NCBI GenBank assembly: GCA_022813625.1
Contig: JAKLMB010000004.1
Location: 806,001 to 870,000 of the forward strand
Direction of reading: 5' to 3'
Origin: Aaosphaeria pasadenensis
Taxonomy: Eukaryota; Ascomycota; Dothideomycetes; Pleosporales
Length of the DNA: 64,000 nucleotides
Shown here: piece after piece, positions 1-12,357 of the stretch
How the letters are laid out: each line of letters starts with the position of its first letter
Position numbering within the stretch: the first letter of the stretch is position 1
Notes under the pieces: model-generated
Databases searched by the model: none
What the model was told of the DNA's origin: nothing
What the model saw: the letters and a program-made list of their open reading frames with translations, nothing else
Program-made: the position numbers and the translations under genes

Positions 1-1917
1 TTGGTTGTGTGGGAAAATGCCTGATTCGTACGCACTTCACGGTGAAGAGGTCGACGGAGAGAGGGGGGTGGGTGGCTTACAAGGCCCATGTGATATGATT
101 TGATCATGTCGGGCTCCAGCTGATCGACTCAGGTTTTGTCGACATTTACCAAGTTCCCACCCTTCCTTTATCCTCCGGTCCGGCATCACGTCGCTCCTCC
201 CAGGGCTTGCTCTTGTACGTGCAATACTTCAACCGGCGGGAGGGGTGGTGTGCGCAAGTCGTTGGAATCTGGCTACGAGGGAGACTTGCAGCTCTTATAG
301 GCACTACAAGACCCCGTTTGGCACGGTTTCATGCCCATTTCTGTGCGATTTTCTGTAGGTACCCGCGCTGCAACGTGGCACCTGTTCTGAGCAGAAGAAC
401 GACGGCCACCAGTGCGGGACGATCCTGGGCTGGGGCAAGCCTGGCAAGGTAGGGCTAGATTGAGGGACGTGAGGGGTTCCATGATGAGGATGACGGGACG
501 GGGAGCAGCACTTAGAGGACAATGGAGGGGAGGGGGGAAGAGGTCCGAGGGGGATGGCAGTGGATGGCCATGTCGAGTTCGAAATGATTTAGTGTGGCAC
601 TTTGTTTCTTGAATGGAGATGGCGTGTGACTGGCATCGGTTAGCTGCAGGTTGTTGGGTCGAGTTACAGTTCCCCATACACATTTGACTGTGCACACATC
701 TGTATGGGGTTTAACTCGACTCAAAAGACTGGTAGGTTCCTGGTTTATACTTGAATTCTCATCGCTGTTTGGCTCTTTTCTTTGTCCTGATGTGAATAGA
801 CTCCATAGACAAGGGGACAAGAGACACAAGAGAGGGACATGAGACAAGAGACACACGCCAGCTGACGTCGTTCGTGATTGTCTTATCGGTATCGCATCGG
901 AACAAAGTCAGCCCATGTCCCATCCAACCAATCATTGACCCTGGGACCAACTCTCCGTCACTATACCGCAGTGACACTGCACAGCACGACTCCTTCACTC
1001 CCCTGTGCCTCTGAAGCGAAGTGTGGATCTAAATGTCTTTGTACTCGTAGAGTCATAGTTATGCAATCCCATCATTCAGCCTTTTCGTCGTCATTCCTGC
1101 ACAACTACTGTATGTACATACACGAGAATGGTTGAACCGACCCCTGTTTCAGCCCCCAAACTCATGGAGCGTCGACCTTGGAACTGATCATGGACGAAAA
1201 CGACACAATGCGATCGGCGCAAATGTTCCTGATTATCGGTCAGTCTTATTAGTTGACTTGCATTTCCCACACGGGCTCAGCCGGGCATGTATTGGGAATG
1301 GTTCGCTTACTTCTGGCTGCGCATCATTATTGTTCGGCATAATTGCACCTCAATTTGGTGTCTGGATTGTGTATTCTCTTCCACTCTCCATGGTGTTCGT
1401 TTTGGTGGCGGTGGGGGCGTATGCTCATCATAGGATGGGCGATGTTACCAGTGCCCTATGTACATGTACGTGCTATGATGCATTTGACAGCTCTCTGCCC
1501 TGCAGTTCCACATAGCGCAGCGTACCTGATAGACACACACTTTCAAGAACGGGGAGTTGTATGTCTGTCGCTGCAACGGGGATAGTGACCGTGACTTGTT
1601 CCCTCTTCTTCCCACCTATTGGACACCATGGACTCGGCGATTGCAGCAGATCTATTTTCCATTAAGTACAAGCCTACACGGTAGGAGCGGTTCACTGGAA
1701 CTAGGCAGAGATCACCTATCCATCGAAATCCAGCTAGGTAATGATCAACTGGCCCTAGTATGGAGAAGGACTCAAACGTGAGGCTGGAGTATTTGGTCGC
1801 ATTGATTTTGGCATGCTGTCACTGGTAGTCAGAGGAAAGGTGTTGAATGAGATCTAAAGGAATGAATGATTTCGATATATTTCCGAAACAATCTTCGAGT
1901 ACTTGAAAGTATGCTTT
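1..1917. other. Intergenic, no supported gene
   Basis: No reading frame here shows a recognisable domain, plausible exon structure or coding-like composition. The open stretches around 207-695 overlap on both strands and look random. A purine-rich direct repeat built on gacaagagacaca lies near 818-858. A run of catccaacatccag-like units at about 1938-1966 lies just past the right edge, at the 3' end of the decayed NLR-like gene. Confidence 0.6.
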
Positions 1918-4161
1918 TTACAAATAAAAATGGCCAAATATCCAACATCCAGCATCCAACATCCAATGTACATGAACTTCAAAAAGATATTCCCACAGTG
2001 TCCTGCGGATGACCAGTTGCAGCTGAGATGTATCGGATATCAACGAGCTGCCCTCATCAGCAAGTGTTTCACCTGTCGTACCTACCACAGACTCTGCTTC
2101 TTCAGCTGGATCAGCGCCCTCGGACATTTGCTTCAATTTCCCCGTGTAACGACCTGACCACAGGCAGGTCATTTGATCAAACACAACGAGCCCGTCGTTG
2201 GGATCTTCCTTCAGCCACTGTGGATACTTTATCAAGCTTTCGTCCCGCAAAGCTCTCACTTGTTCGAGTTGCAAATCGGCCTCTTTTTCCCGGCCGAGAC
2301 GGTGTAGGACGTCTGAGTAGAGAAAACGGGCGCGCGCGATGCACTCTTCGTCCCAAGCGGATTTCTTGCGAGGATCGAGGCAGGTGACGAAGTGATAACT
2401 ACGTTCAGTCAGTATGGGAATATCCAGTACAATATTCTCAGAACAAACATACTCCGTTTTTATCAAGCATGTCCAACTGAGCGTAGAGTGAGCCACACAT
2501 GGAATGGCTCTCGAGCGTGAAGTGGTTGACTTCTCCGACTATCTGAATTCTCGCTTGAAGAATAATCAAATTCTCCTTTAAGCTTTCATCAACCATGCCC
2601 GCGAGGTACATGTGGTTTGCCATGCTATATCGGACATGCAAAGTCATCGGGTGAGTGACACCCGAGCAAATCTCACCGAGACGCGCACCTTCCTTACAAG
2701 CCTTGATTGCGTCCACAGCCCTCTCATTTGGCATGTAGGTGTGTTAAATGATGTGGTTGTACTTGATATATTCAAATGGTATCTTGTCGGGCGGGTTCCA
2801 CAGAGTATACTGCTTCTGACACTTCTCAATGATCACTTCAGCTTCTTCGAATCTCATTTTGGAGCAAGCCAAATGTCAGACTGAACATTCCACAAGCGAA
2901 GCTCGTCGCCGCGTGTCACCGCGTTGTTGAGTTCGACTATCTTGTGTGGGGCCGCTCTGGCCTTGATAGCTTTGTGTCTACGAGACATGGCTTCGTCGCG
3001 GATTCTAACCCCTCGATGACTTGCAAATATGGAGACGTGTTGGTGAATATTCGCTCGAAGGGTGTGCTCTATTCCAATGTTGTGGACATCTAAGATGTGC
3101 TCTGCTGTTCGTAGAGCGTCAATTCCTTCGGCTAGGAGACCAGCATGCCACATGAATGTCGCCATGTCTCATAAGACTTGAGAAAACTCCATGGTCAACT
3201 ACATGGTCAACATCATGGGAGGCTCTGGCCGGAGGCAATGGGCTCGCATCGACAATAAATGAGGTACGAATTGCTGGAACTGAGTCCAAACGCCAGGCTC
3301 TGAATTATCTATCGACGATACTGTTGGAAGTGCTTCCTGGATCAGCGCGAACGCTTTATCCCGTGAATCTCTTCGAGCGTCAGTCTTGGACGACAGATCG
3401 TGTGGAACATCGATCTGGACGGTGAGGTGGATCGTCAAAAAATGGGTTGATCCTGAAGTGTCTCTTCCTACAACACTGTCTATTACGAAGACTACGGATT
3501 GTATCCGAAAATCTATAGCTCCGTTAGCCCGACCACCTCCCCGAACAACGGGAAATGCTACACATACTTGGGTCTACTAGTCAAACACGGGAAATCGGGG
3601 GTTCGAAATTTGGTCTGTAAACAGACATTCAGGAACGTCGGGATTTAGAAAGGATATGATGTTGGTGAGAGTCCCCGCATCCTCAGATAACTCTTTCAAT
3701 GCCACCATGAAGACAGTTGACAGAGTCTTCTCATACATCTTTGCTCGTGCCACGCAAGTGTTGCACAAGCTCTTGAGATAATTGTAGAAATCATACATGA
3801 AGCCCCTAGCCTGGTACATGTAGCCACCAGTCGTCTTGAGAGCCAAAGGCAAGCCTCCGAGTAATTCTGATATCTTCCTTGCATACTCAATGTCATCCTC
3901 GTCAGCAGCCTCCGGACGCATTTTTTCAAACAAAAGATCGGCTCCTTAATCGCACGTCAGATCTTTGATTTGTATGGTTGTAAAGTTCTCGGTGAAAGGG
4001 AAAATTCCGTTTCCTAGGTCGTAAGAATGGCAGCACTCTTGTAGATGCGCTGTAGATGCGCCTGAAGTGCTGGCGAATCGAGAAATATGCGTAGGCATGC
4101 GCCGAACTCTGGCAGTGATTCGTTCAATTTGAAGAAAAATTTTCAACATTTCATTCAACAC
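1918..4161 (-). pseudogene. Decayed NB-ARC/TPR (NLR-like) protein gene
   Basis: Minus-strand blocks read as pieces of the fungal NB-ARC plus tetratricopeptide family. In order they are an NB-ARC tail at about 4161-3577 (GGLPLAL motif near 3860), a linker block 3438-3199 with the family's FALIQEALP-like stretch, TPR-like blocks 3165-2854 and about 2845-2750, block 2734-2440, and a C-terminal block from about 2410 to 1918. In-frame stops interrupt it at 3577-3579, 3574-3576 and 3199-3201 and again near 3174. At least three shifts of frame are needed after 2860. A canonical intron (gtatgt donor, tgaacgtag acceptor, about 2455-2405) is still recognisable, so this is not a processed copy. No P-loop (GxGGxGKT) is visible upstream, so the N-terminal effector part and nucleotide-binding core are missing. 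Intact relatives act as incompatibility or immune-type receptors; this copy should be non-functional. Exact ends are uncertain, and a diverged fragment may extend to about 4408. Confidence 0.7.
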
Positions 4162-4408
4162 AACATTGGACTGGTAAGCAGACTGGATGTAAAGTCAGGT
4201 ATGCAGCTAGAGATTATCAGAGATCTGAGACCAATACCTTAACAAATCCCTCGTGATCCCCCAGACGAGACAGGCGCGAGGACGAAATTGTGACGCTGAG
4301 GTGATGGCTTGGTTGAACTGATTTAAGTAGCGAAAACGTGGTCCTTGTCTGGGAATCCGGTGCGACCAAACTCAATTGCCATGGCGTCAAGTGAAACTTG
4401 TAACTCAT

Positions 4409-5661
4409 CGATAGACTTAATACTCAGTTCACTAATGCATTCAATATCAATGAGAGCCTACTCTTTACTCTCAAACAACGTTTGCCATGAGACTATGTGT
4501 CTTCCCATGTCGAAGTAGTGCTACTGATACTATGAAAGGCGTAGGTGTCCTTAGAATATGTGAAGAGCATTGCAATCTAGCTATTAAGAGTCAAGAGCTA
4601 GAGTGATCTTGAAGAGTATGATGAGAATCGCCGTAACATGTGGGGCTTTCAGGCTTCTCTCTTTCACAACTAAGACACGACAGTAGCAAGCTTGTGCCAA
4701 TGGGCGATGCAACATGCCTCTGCAAAGGGACGTATCACGGATATTAGAATCAAGAGAGTTTATGATGCATGGATAGCCTGCAGAATTGAGAAAAAGTTAT
4801 TCTTAGCCGACACTTAAAAAAATATTCTTACTACAACGAAAGGGACATTGTGACAGTCATCAACTCCATTGGCTGGTACTATTCCACTTGCATCAGAAAT
4901 CTTGATTTCATAGTGTATCTGAAACCCCTTTCCATCACCTCACGTTCCGAGTCGTTAGTCTGCCTTGTCATTTCAGCAAAACAATGGGTAATACGGTACA
5001 ATAGGATCGGTGATGTTATTCGTGCAGCTGGGAAGTCGCTACAAGGATCGTAGATAGAGATAAATTAAGGCGCCCAAGGGAGGTCGAGGTATCATCCACC
5101 TACGTTTGCAGGCTTATTTCCTATAGAGATGTCTCTACGTTTGCAAAGTCAGACCTACGCGTGTTAGCATAAGTGAGTCAGCTTTCATGAATTGTATTTC
5201 ATTTTCATGGGATGATGACGTTCACCACATTATCGCATAGAAATCGACACCTCTGCATATGCAAGTCTGGATTCTGGTGTAAGACTAATGTTTTGCGCAA
5301 TTGTAAATACTATCTGTTATATTTATTTTATGTTGCCGACCTTCATTTTCATTGCCATCGGACGAAAGCACGACATTATCGCGAAATATGTCGAGAATCG
5401 GAACCAATCCGAGTTTAAATTCCGAGAGTGGGTTAGAATTACTGGAACTGGTAATTCGTAGCTTACCTATACCTAATTGATCCCAAATGTCCCTCAATCA
5501 TGCCGGTATCATAACCCCGCTATCGGATAGCTCTCCAGTTATATATCCAACATTTGTCGTACATCAACACTCTCTTGCTTCACGTTAATTTTCTTCCCTC
5601 TCAATCCTCGCCCTCTCACTAAACTACGACACCCTCGCACATCCCCTCAGAACCCCTCGTC
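4409..5661. other. Intergenic, AT-leaning; promoter of the aldo-keto reductase
   Basis: No gene recognised. Two weakly similar segments, at about 5200-5245 and 5335-5385 (both with ttcattttcat followed by a acattatcgc core), may be an old duplication. The last 100 bases before 5662 are pyrimidine-rich (runs of CTC and TCCC), a common fungal core-promoter and leader feature. Confidence 0.5.
5539..5546 (+). promoter_or_regulatory. Candidate TATA box for the aldo-keto reductase gene
   Basis: The sequence ttatatat lies about 115 bases before the ATG at 5662 and is followed by a CT-rich tract, an arrangement usual for fungal core promoters. It is assigned on sequence and spacing only. Confidence 0.35.
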
Positions 5662-6788
5662 ATGCCTCTCGTCGCGCAGAACCCCAAAGACCGCGTCATC
5701 CTTGGTCTGATGACGTTTGGCCCCGATGAAGCTGCCGGCGCCCGCATCACAGACTTCAACGAATTCACAAAACACCTAGACTATTTCCAGCAGCAGGGCT
5801 ACAATGAAATTGACACGGCGCGCATGTATGTCGGCGGCAAGCAAGAAGCCTGGACCCGGGACGCCAAATGGAAGGACAGGGGCTTCACGCTCGCGACCAA
5901 AGTGTACCCATACGAGCCCGGCGTGCACAAGGCAGACAGACTGAAGGAGCATTTCGAGAAATCATACAGCGAGCTTGGAAGCGAGCCTGTAGATATCTTC
6001 TACTTGCACGCCCCGGACAAGTCTGTCCCGTTCGCGGAGACACTCGAGGCTGTCAACGAGCTTCACAAGCAGGGCAAATTCGTACAGCTTGGTTTGAGTA
6101 ACTTTGCTGCATGGGAGGTTGCGGAAGTATGGAACATTGCCAACGAGCGTGGATGGGTAAAGCCGACAATCTACCAGGTTAGTGATCAGATCAATTGTCT
6201 ATTATATGGTCTACACAGTACTGATCAAGTAAAAATAGGCTATGTACAATGCTATCAGTAAGCTACCACATCTCGAATCTATTGCTATAATGAACAGCAC
6301 AGGGTTACTGACATTAAATAGCACGCGCCATTGAACCCGAGCTCATTCCCGCACTCCGAAAGTACAAGATTGACCTCGTCATCTACAATCCTTTAGCTGG
6401 TGGTATTTTCTCCGGTAAGATCAAGTCGAAAGACATCGTGCCGGAAGAGGGCCGATTCTCCGCGACTGCATCTAAAACCGGTCAAATGTACCGTGAGCGA
6501 TACTTCAAAGATGCAACATTTGAGGCACTTCGCATCATCGAGCCCGTTGCCGAGAAGCATGGTCTCACACTGCTTGAGATTGCGCTGCGATGGGCTATTC
6601 ACCACTCTGAACTGAAGACACGCGTCAAGGGCGGTAACGATGGAGTCATCATTGGAGTTTCGAGCTTTGCGCAGCTCGAGAGCAATTTGAAGGATTTGGA
6701 GAAGGGACCTCTGCCAGACGATGTGGTCAAGGCATTGGACGATGCCTGGTTGGTCACGAAGGCGACAGCTCCACCCTACTTCCGATAG
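5662..6788 (+). CDS. Aldo/keto reductase, aflatoxin-aldehyde reductase (AKR7) type
   Basis: Predicted NADPH-dependent reduction of aldehydes or ketones in the cytosol. Three exons, 5662-6177, 6239-6257 and 6322-6788, give 333 aa. The 19-base middle exon is needed to restore the family motif YNAITR. The catalytic tetrad is visible: Asp51 and Tyr56 in EIDTARMY, Lys80 in ATKVYP, His116 in DIFYLHAPD. The C-terminal part has the GLSNF and VIIGVSS strands of the TIM barrel and the usual cofactor-loop residues. Length matches AKR7 enzymes such as aflatoxin B1 aldehyde reductase (about 330 aa). The ATG at 5662 is the first in frame and follows a CT-rich leader. It is the first gene of a run of small-molecule enzymes, but nothing fixes its natural substrate. 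Family assignment is firm; the aflatoxin name reflects homology only. Confidence 0.93.
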
Positions 6789-7123
6789 TTTTAAACACTG
6801 TTAAATGATCGCCAAATAAAGGCACATAAGCATATTTGAAATTGGCTACGCAAGGAAGTGAGAAAATCAATACCACCATTATCAGCCACTGATGTACCCC
6901 GCCTTCGTTGCCCAGTAAGCCACAGACACAACAGCTGGCAGCTAGACCACGCCGACCTGGTTTTTCCCCAGCTGAGCTGCCTGAGCACATGCGTGAATAA
7001 ACCGCCTTTCCCGTACAGGCACGGAAGCCAACCACATATCTACATGGGATTCCCGCCCTAGGTCTGACTAGATTCCGATCACCTCGTACGTCGCATTGCG
7101 GGAAGAATTCGCAGCCAACGATC
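6789..7123. other. Short intergenic spacer
   Basis: 335 bases between the aldo-keto reductase stop and the next ATG in the same direction. No recognisable element beyond an AT-rich start (about 6790-6845) that probably holds the upstream 3' end signals. Confidence 0.4.
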
Positions 7124-7603
7124 ATGCCATCTAAGCAACGCCAAACCGCCAACAAGCTCGTGGAGGCGTTCAATGCATTAGACGTCCCCACCATACTTTC
7201 CTTGCGCACCCCTACCTGCCTTCGGACAATTCTCCCATCCTCTTTGAATCAGCCGTCCTCTAACAACGAGGCCTACCTCGCTCAACTCAACCTGATGAAG
7301 ACAGTCTTCAGGTCTTTCCAAGTCACAGTGAACGATGTGATTGAAGGAATTTCAGACACGGACGGACGTTTGAAGATTATCATGTATGTCAGCGCAAGGG
7401 GGGAGACGCCAGCTGGTGAATATAGAAACGAATACGTCTGGAAGATGGGGTTCGACGAGGATGGGGAAAAGATCAGCGAGTGGTGCGAATATGTGGACGC
7501 CAGCATGGCGAGAAACTTTTATCCGAAATTGATGGAGATTGTAAAACGGCAGAGAGAAGAGGATGTTGAGAATCTAGAGCAGAAGGGTGGTGATGTGAAT
7601 TGA
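7124..7603 (+). CDS. SnoaL/NTF2-like small protein
   Basis: A single-exon frame of 159 aa. The N-terminal helix (KLVEAFNALDVPTILSLRT), the paired strands around residues 60-115 (including LKIIMYVSARG and YVWKMGFDEDG) and the helix EWCEYVDASMA fit the cone-shaped NTF2/SnoaL fold, as in small fungal cyclase or isomerase-like proteins near secondary-metabolite genes. Such proteins usually bind a small hydrophobic molecule, and some catalyse cyclisation or isomerisation. No catalytic residues can be assigned by eye. The C-terminal 25 residues are charged and probably disordered. It follows the aldo-keto reductase in the same direction with 335 bases between them. Family is likely; function is unknown. 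Confidence 0.72.
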   Translation: MPSKQRQTANKLVEAFNALDVPTILSLRTPTCLRTILPSSLNQPSSNNEAYLAQLNLMKTVFRSFQVTVNDVIEGISDTDGRLKIIMYVSARGETPAGEYRNEYVWKMGFDEDGEKISEWCEYVDASMARNFYPKLMEIVKRQREEDVENLEQKGGDVN

Positions 7604-9011
7604 CCGAATAGTCGCCACCAATTCAGTTGGATTCGGCTTCGATTGGTCGATCCATTATGTGTGCTGTCCGCGATGGGGGAATACTCAAGGAAAATCTGTA
7701 CATGTATCATGGGGTCCACGCCTCGGAGAAATTCTTGCCCTCCAGCACGTCATAATGTATGTACCTGGACGGAGAATGTATGCACTCCATGCGAATCTGT
7801 TCGGCGACCTGGATAATTCTGATGCGGGTCTTGATCAGGCATGGTATGCGAGTTAATTATAAGTTCATACAACAAGCTGACGGGAAGTACTAGACGCTTT
7901 ATGTCGACAGTATGTCAATTCCGTGCTCTTTCATTAATTCTTGATGTGCATACAAATCGTTTCACTCGTCTATGCTATGGCGGGGGCAACATGAAACGTT
8001 TATCACGTTCAATTCGAATCAAGACATTTACCAGCCCAATAGCCATTTTTGTAAAGTATCGACGCAGATCATTGCTAACTTTACTTTGCGATTGGAAAAC
8101 CGAATGTAGTGTCCCCGTCTGCAGTAACGATATACGGTGGTGTCGCGGGAGTGAAACGGGCCGGGCCTTCGTCTACATGATTCAATGCACCCAGACATTT
8201 TGATAAATCCATCGGATCTGCTTCCAAATAAAAGCCAGAGCCAGCGTATACGACTTGCAATGAATTTTGAGACTTCTACCAGCTAGTTTGACGATTCTCT
8301 TTCCTAAGATGTGGATCCGATATTCCGTGTGGCTCCTGGTATCGCTGCAGCTACCCTTGTAAAGATGTGACATAATACACATCCTGCACCAATATATATT
8401 AACCCGGTCGTATCTGTTGGCAGCAGAGATTCTCCCAACCAGTGGCATCTAGCAGGCAGCGCCCTGCATTCGCGTCTTTGACGCAGCTGAAGTGAAGGAT
8501 AAGTCCGGTTTCCTGGTTTATGGCCTGGAGATCAGCCCTGGGGGTCCGTTGCACTGGAAGACAACATGGCATCCCTTACCCATCGCAGATCGGCCGGGGT
8601 ATGATTCCTTTACGAAGATTCATTTCACGATGCTCATTCTTTGAAGAGCTTAAGGCGTGATGACCTGAGAATAACTTGTGGCTTCTACGCCCATATGCGC
8701 AATGCCTGTCGCGTTACGCAGCGTTGCGGCGTGGATTCGCCAATTGAGCAAGTTGCATCTCCGTTCTTCCCCCTGAACTGTGCCTCTATTTCCTTTCTCT
8801 GCTAAGCTAAGCGCAACATAAGCGCCACATCCGATGTCTTCACAAATTGGGGCGGTTTTGGGAGCGTGAGATGTGCTTATGGCCTTTGAACAATGAGGGT
8901 ATTCTTCCTCAAATCTTTTGAAAAGTGGGGCTCTGCTCTCTTAAATGCGGAGAGGTGCCCACCTCCTTGAATCTTTCTCTTTATGCTGTCAATTCGATTG
9001 CGACGGGTATC
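7604..9011. other. Intergenic, no supported gene
   Basis: About 1.4 kb without a recognisable gene on either strand. Short open frames (7841-8203, 8182-8448) carry no family-like sequence and no plausible splicing. The right end is the promoter of the copper amine oxidase. Confidence 0.5.
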
Positions 9012-11519
9012 ATGAGGAACATTCTTGCTTTGGTGGGCTTCACGGTGGTTCACATTGTTGCTGCTCAAAGTCAGCAAGGCTCTGTTGAACAGCCAACCAT
9101 CACAGCACCCCATAAGAACCCATGGGCGACTCTCTCCGACGAGGAATCTGCAAGCGTAGAAGCTCTCCTTCAGCAGCGACTCAATTTGACTGGCAACCAA
9201 GGAAATATGTAAATGCACCCTCTTCAGAACTAAAGTACCTCGACTGATTCATCAAATATAGCCAAGACAGCTATGTGTAGGCCATAAGACTCTCAAAGAC
9301 AGAACTTCGTACTGACGAATGAACAGCTTTCAGATAAATCTGTTAGCGCCAAATAAATCTGAAATCATCCCATTTCTGGATAGCAACTCCACCCAACTGT
9401 CGAGACACGCCAGGGCAACAATTGTTTTCGGCGCCTCTGATTCATGGCAAGAATACTTAGTGGGACCTTTGCCTGCGACCAACTCAACAAAGGCAATACC
9501 ATTGACATACCCATTTCACAACTCTCAGCCCGGAAAGACTAAGGTTCACCCGTTGTATTACACTGCGGACGCCGTTCAATTTCAAACTCAATTTGGCACT
9601 GACATTGAAGATATCACTAAGGAATTGTGGAATACAGTAAGTGCAACGTAACAGATTATGATGAGATATCTACTGATAGCTTTTAGACATTCGCTGAAGG
9701 AGGACTTGCGTTACGTCTCGGGACGCCATTCTGGGAAGAAGATGGCCGTGTCATAGCATGGGCTGCCCTAGTTTCTACACCACAGTCAGAGATCAGCAGT
9801 CCCACTGTGCTTGCTCTCGGAGTAACAGTCAAGTTTGATCTCACTGGCCGCGAGTGGAGAGGCTGGAAAGCAGTAGGCTGGTACTCTCGAGGCCAATACT
9901 ACGATAGTACAGACGAATTCCGGGACACAGTCTTCTCCGCAGGATTCGAAAAACCTCCCCCAAGCGTCGATGGAGAATGGGCTTCAACAGATAAGCATGG
10001 CGCTCCACTACCTCTTGACGACCTCCCACCCCCCATATCCGTGGCTCAAGGGAAACAGCGATTTCAACTTGACGCAGCTGAGAACTATGTCTCATGGATG
10101 GACTTCTCCTTCTTTTTTTCGACCTCAAAAGACCTGGGACTCTCGCTGTTTGATATCCAATACAAAGGCAAACGGCTCTTCTACGAGCTGTCTCTCCAGG
10201 AAGCTCTGTCGCACTATGCGGGCTCAGATCCATTCGCCTCGCAAGCAACTTTCCTCGACACAGGAGGGGGTATGGGAACCACACTGGCCACGCTTGTCCG
10301 AGGCTATGACTGCCCCTTACATGCAACCTATCTGAACGCCACCTTCTCCGAAGGCACAGCCTCAAGGACACAAGCAGATGCAATTTGCATCTTCGAATAC
10401 GATGCCGGATACCCCATTCGCAGACACTTCTTCCCGCCGACATACACAAGCGTTGCGAAGAATATCGTCTTCACTATTCGGACTGTCGCCACTGTCGGCA
10501 ACTACGACTTTCTGATCGAATACAACTTCTTCTACGATGGTGCTATCGAGGTGTCGGCTCGAGCTTCCGGCTATATATCCGCTGCGTACTGGGAGAACAA
10601 TCCGGAGTATGGATTCCATATACACGACTACTTATCCGGTTCCTTGCATGATCACGTCTTGATGTTCAAAGCCGACCTTGATATACTGGGCGATAAGAAT
10701 AGCTTGCAGAAGGTTGAGTTTACGCCGATCAGCGTTGAGTATGTGGCCCCCCGTAATGAATCTATTGTAAAGTCGCTCGTCTTACTCATACTGATAGGTA
10801 CCCTTGGTCGAAAGGACGAGTGCACAATACAATGAAGGCCACCCGAGGCTTCATTTCCGACGAGTCTGAGTCCAGCGTGAAGTGGGCAGACAACGACGCA
10901 GCCATCTATGCAATCGTGAACAAGAACACCCCGAACCGCTTCGGGGAGTTTCCGGGCTACAGATTCAAGCGAAGTAAGTTGTATCCCCTGGCTGCGTCGA
11001 TACAGACATCAGCAGTGGGCGCGATGTTAACGATATGCAGGCGCTGGCACATCACATCTCACAGTTAAAAACTCGACCAACGTCCCCAAAGCAGCTAACT
11101 TCGCGACCCACGATTTCTACATCACAAAGCAGAAAGATACCGAGCCACGAGCGACTGATCCGAACAATCAGTTTGCGCCAGAGGACCCACTTGTGAACTT
11201 TTCCAGGTTCCTTGACGGTGAATCTGTTGATCAAGAAGACATGTAAGTAACCAACTACTGCAGCCACCATAACAGTTCTTTTTCGGGCTTGTTGACGCGA
11301 AGCAGTGTGTTATGGTTCAACCTAGGCATGCATCACATGCCCCACACAGGCGACTTGCCGAATACTATGTTCACAGCGGCGCATACTGCTGTGAGGTTTG
11401 AGCCGCTGAACTATCTGGAAGGAGATCCTTCTGTCGCTAGTAATCAACAGGTGCGAGTCACCTACACCGAGGATGGAACTGAGGCTGGTAGAGAGGAGTT
11501 TGGCAAGGTTACTTCGTAG
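9012..11519 (+). CDS. Secreted copper amine oxidase
   Basis: Oxidative deamination of primary amines to aldehyde, ammonia and hydrogen peroxide, using copper and a topaquinone made from a tyrosine. Seven exons: 9012-9208, 9262-9276, 9327-9636, 9687-10738, 10798-10973, 11041-11242, 11306-11519. They give 721 aa, within the usual range. A signal peptide covers about residues 1-20, followed by many N-glycosylation sequons. The active site is readable: cofactor Tyr447 in TVGNYDF, catalytic-base Asp365 in TFLDTGGGMGT, copper ligands His485 and His487 in FHIHDY, and the third-His segment LGMHHMPHTGD near residue 660. The 15-base exon 2 and the gtatgt donor at 10739 are required to recover the conserved frame (VEYPWSKG). 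The gene is convergent with the SRPBCC gene, 229 bases apart. The family is certain; substrate and secretion are inferred. Confidence 0.93.
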
Positions 11520-11748
11520 CATGGCGAGACAGAGCTGTGATGGCGGATATGCATATACTGGAGCAATAATACGAGTGATGTACACAATGGTTGGATTGGA
11601 TCTTGATAGTATATAAACATTAAATTCAGATCATTATATTGGGTAAACATATGAGTAAGATGTCCGTGATCACCGGAAAAAAATCAACCTCAACAACTCC
11701 CTGGCGCCAACCCAGAATTTGTTTTCATCAAAAGCGCGACCGCTCCGT

Positions 11749-12357
11749 CTACTTCGATTCCTCGCAGAACTTCTTCAGATCTTGATTGAACTTCTCCCAT
11801 CCCGTGGCAGATTGTTCCCTCATGCCGTACCACTTGGCGAGGGCTCCCTCGCCCATTAAGAAAGATAGAATGCCGGAGAACTCCTCCCATTGGGAAAATG
11901 TGGTTCCGCCTGGGATGGTCTTGCTAGGTTCGTAGCTGAAGTTGTGCTCGCCAGTGAAGACGCCAGGAAGGCTTCCTAGCCAGCGGAAGCGGTTCGGAGA
12001 ATTCTCCTAGTAGACGGTCAGTTCCAAATTATATTGCGATGATTGATGATGGGAAGGGGTTAGGAGAAGATGGCTTGTGCTTGAATGTGTACGTACGATG
12101 AGTTTTGGCGTGAAGCTCATGGGTTGGAGTTCTAGGATCAACTTGTCGCCGACCTCGAGCGACTTGTTTGGGTCTGCTGGTTTGATAGCTTTGAAGAATC
12201 CATCAGGGTGGTAGCTGGGGATTTGTGGCCAATCTAGGAACTGAAGAGGTTGTTAAAGACTAGGTAGGGCTTGAGATGGTAGCAATAGACGGCGTACCTT
12301 TGCTCGAACAATCTCTGGGGGCGCTGCAATCTCGATCGTTTTCTTCAAGGTAGGCAT
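11749..12357 (-). CDS. SRPBCC-superfamily (polyketide-cyclase-like) protein
   Basis: Three exons on the minus strand, 12357-12298, 12240-12097 and 12006-11749, give 153 aa. The pattern is that of the helix-grip START/Bet v1-like fold: an N-terminal strand TIEIAAPPEIVRAKF, the segment FLDWPQIPSYHPDGF, the strand EVGDKLILELQPM, the turn NRFRWLGSLPGVFTGEHNF, and a long C-terminal helix ending in FNQDLKKFCEESK. These proteins hold a hydrophobic ligand in a deep pocket, and some act as cyclases or dehydratases. No single catalytic residue is diagnostic. It is transcribed divergently from the Zn2Cys6 regulator across 500 bases, so co-regulation is plausible. The splice sites are canonical and keep one frame, so the model is firm; the function is not. 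Confidence 0.85.

Noticed and set aside
207..695. Overlapping open frames on both strands at the left end
   Set aside because: Frames on both strands, several without an ATG, with no domain and no splicing logic; composition explains them.
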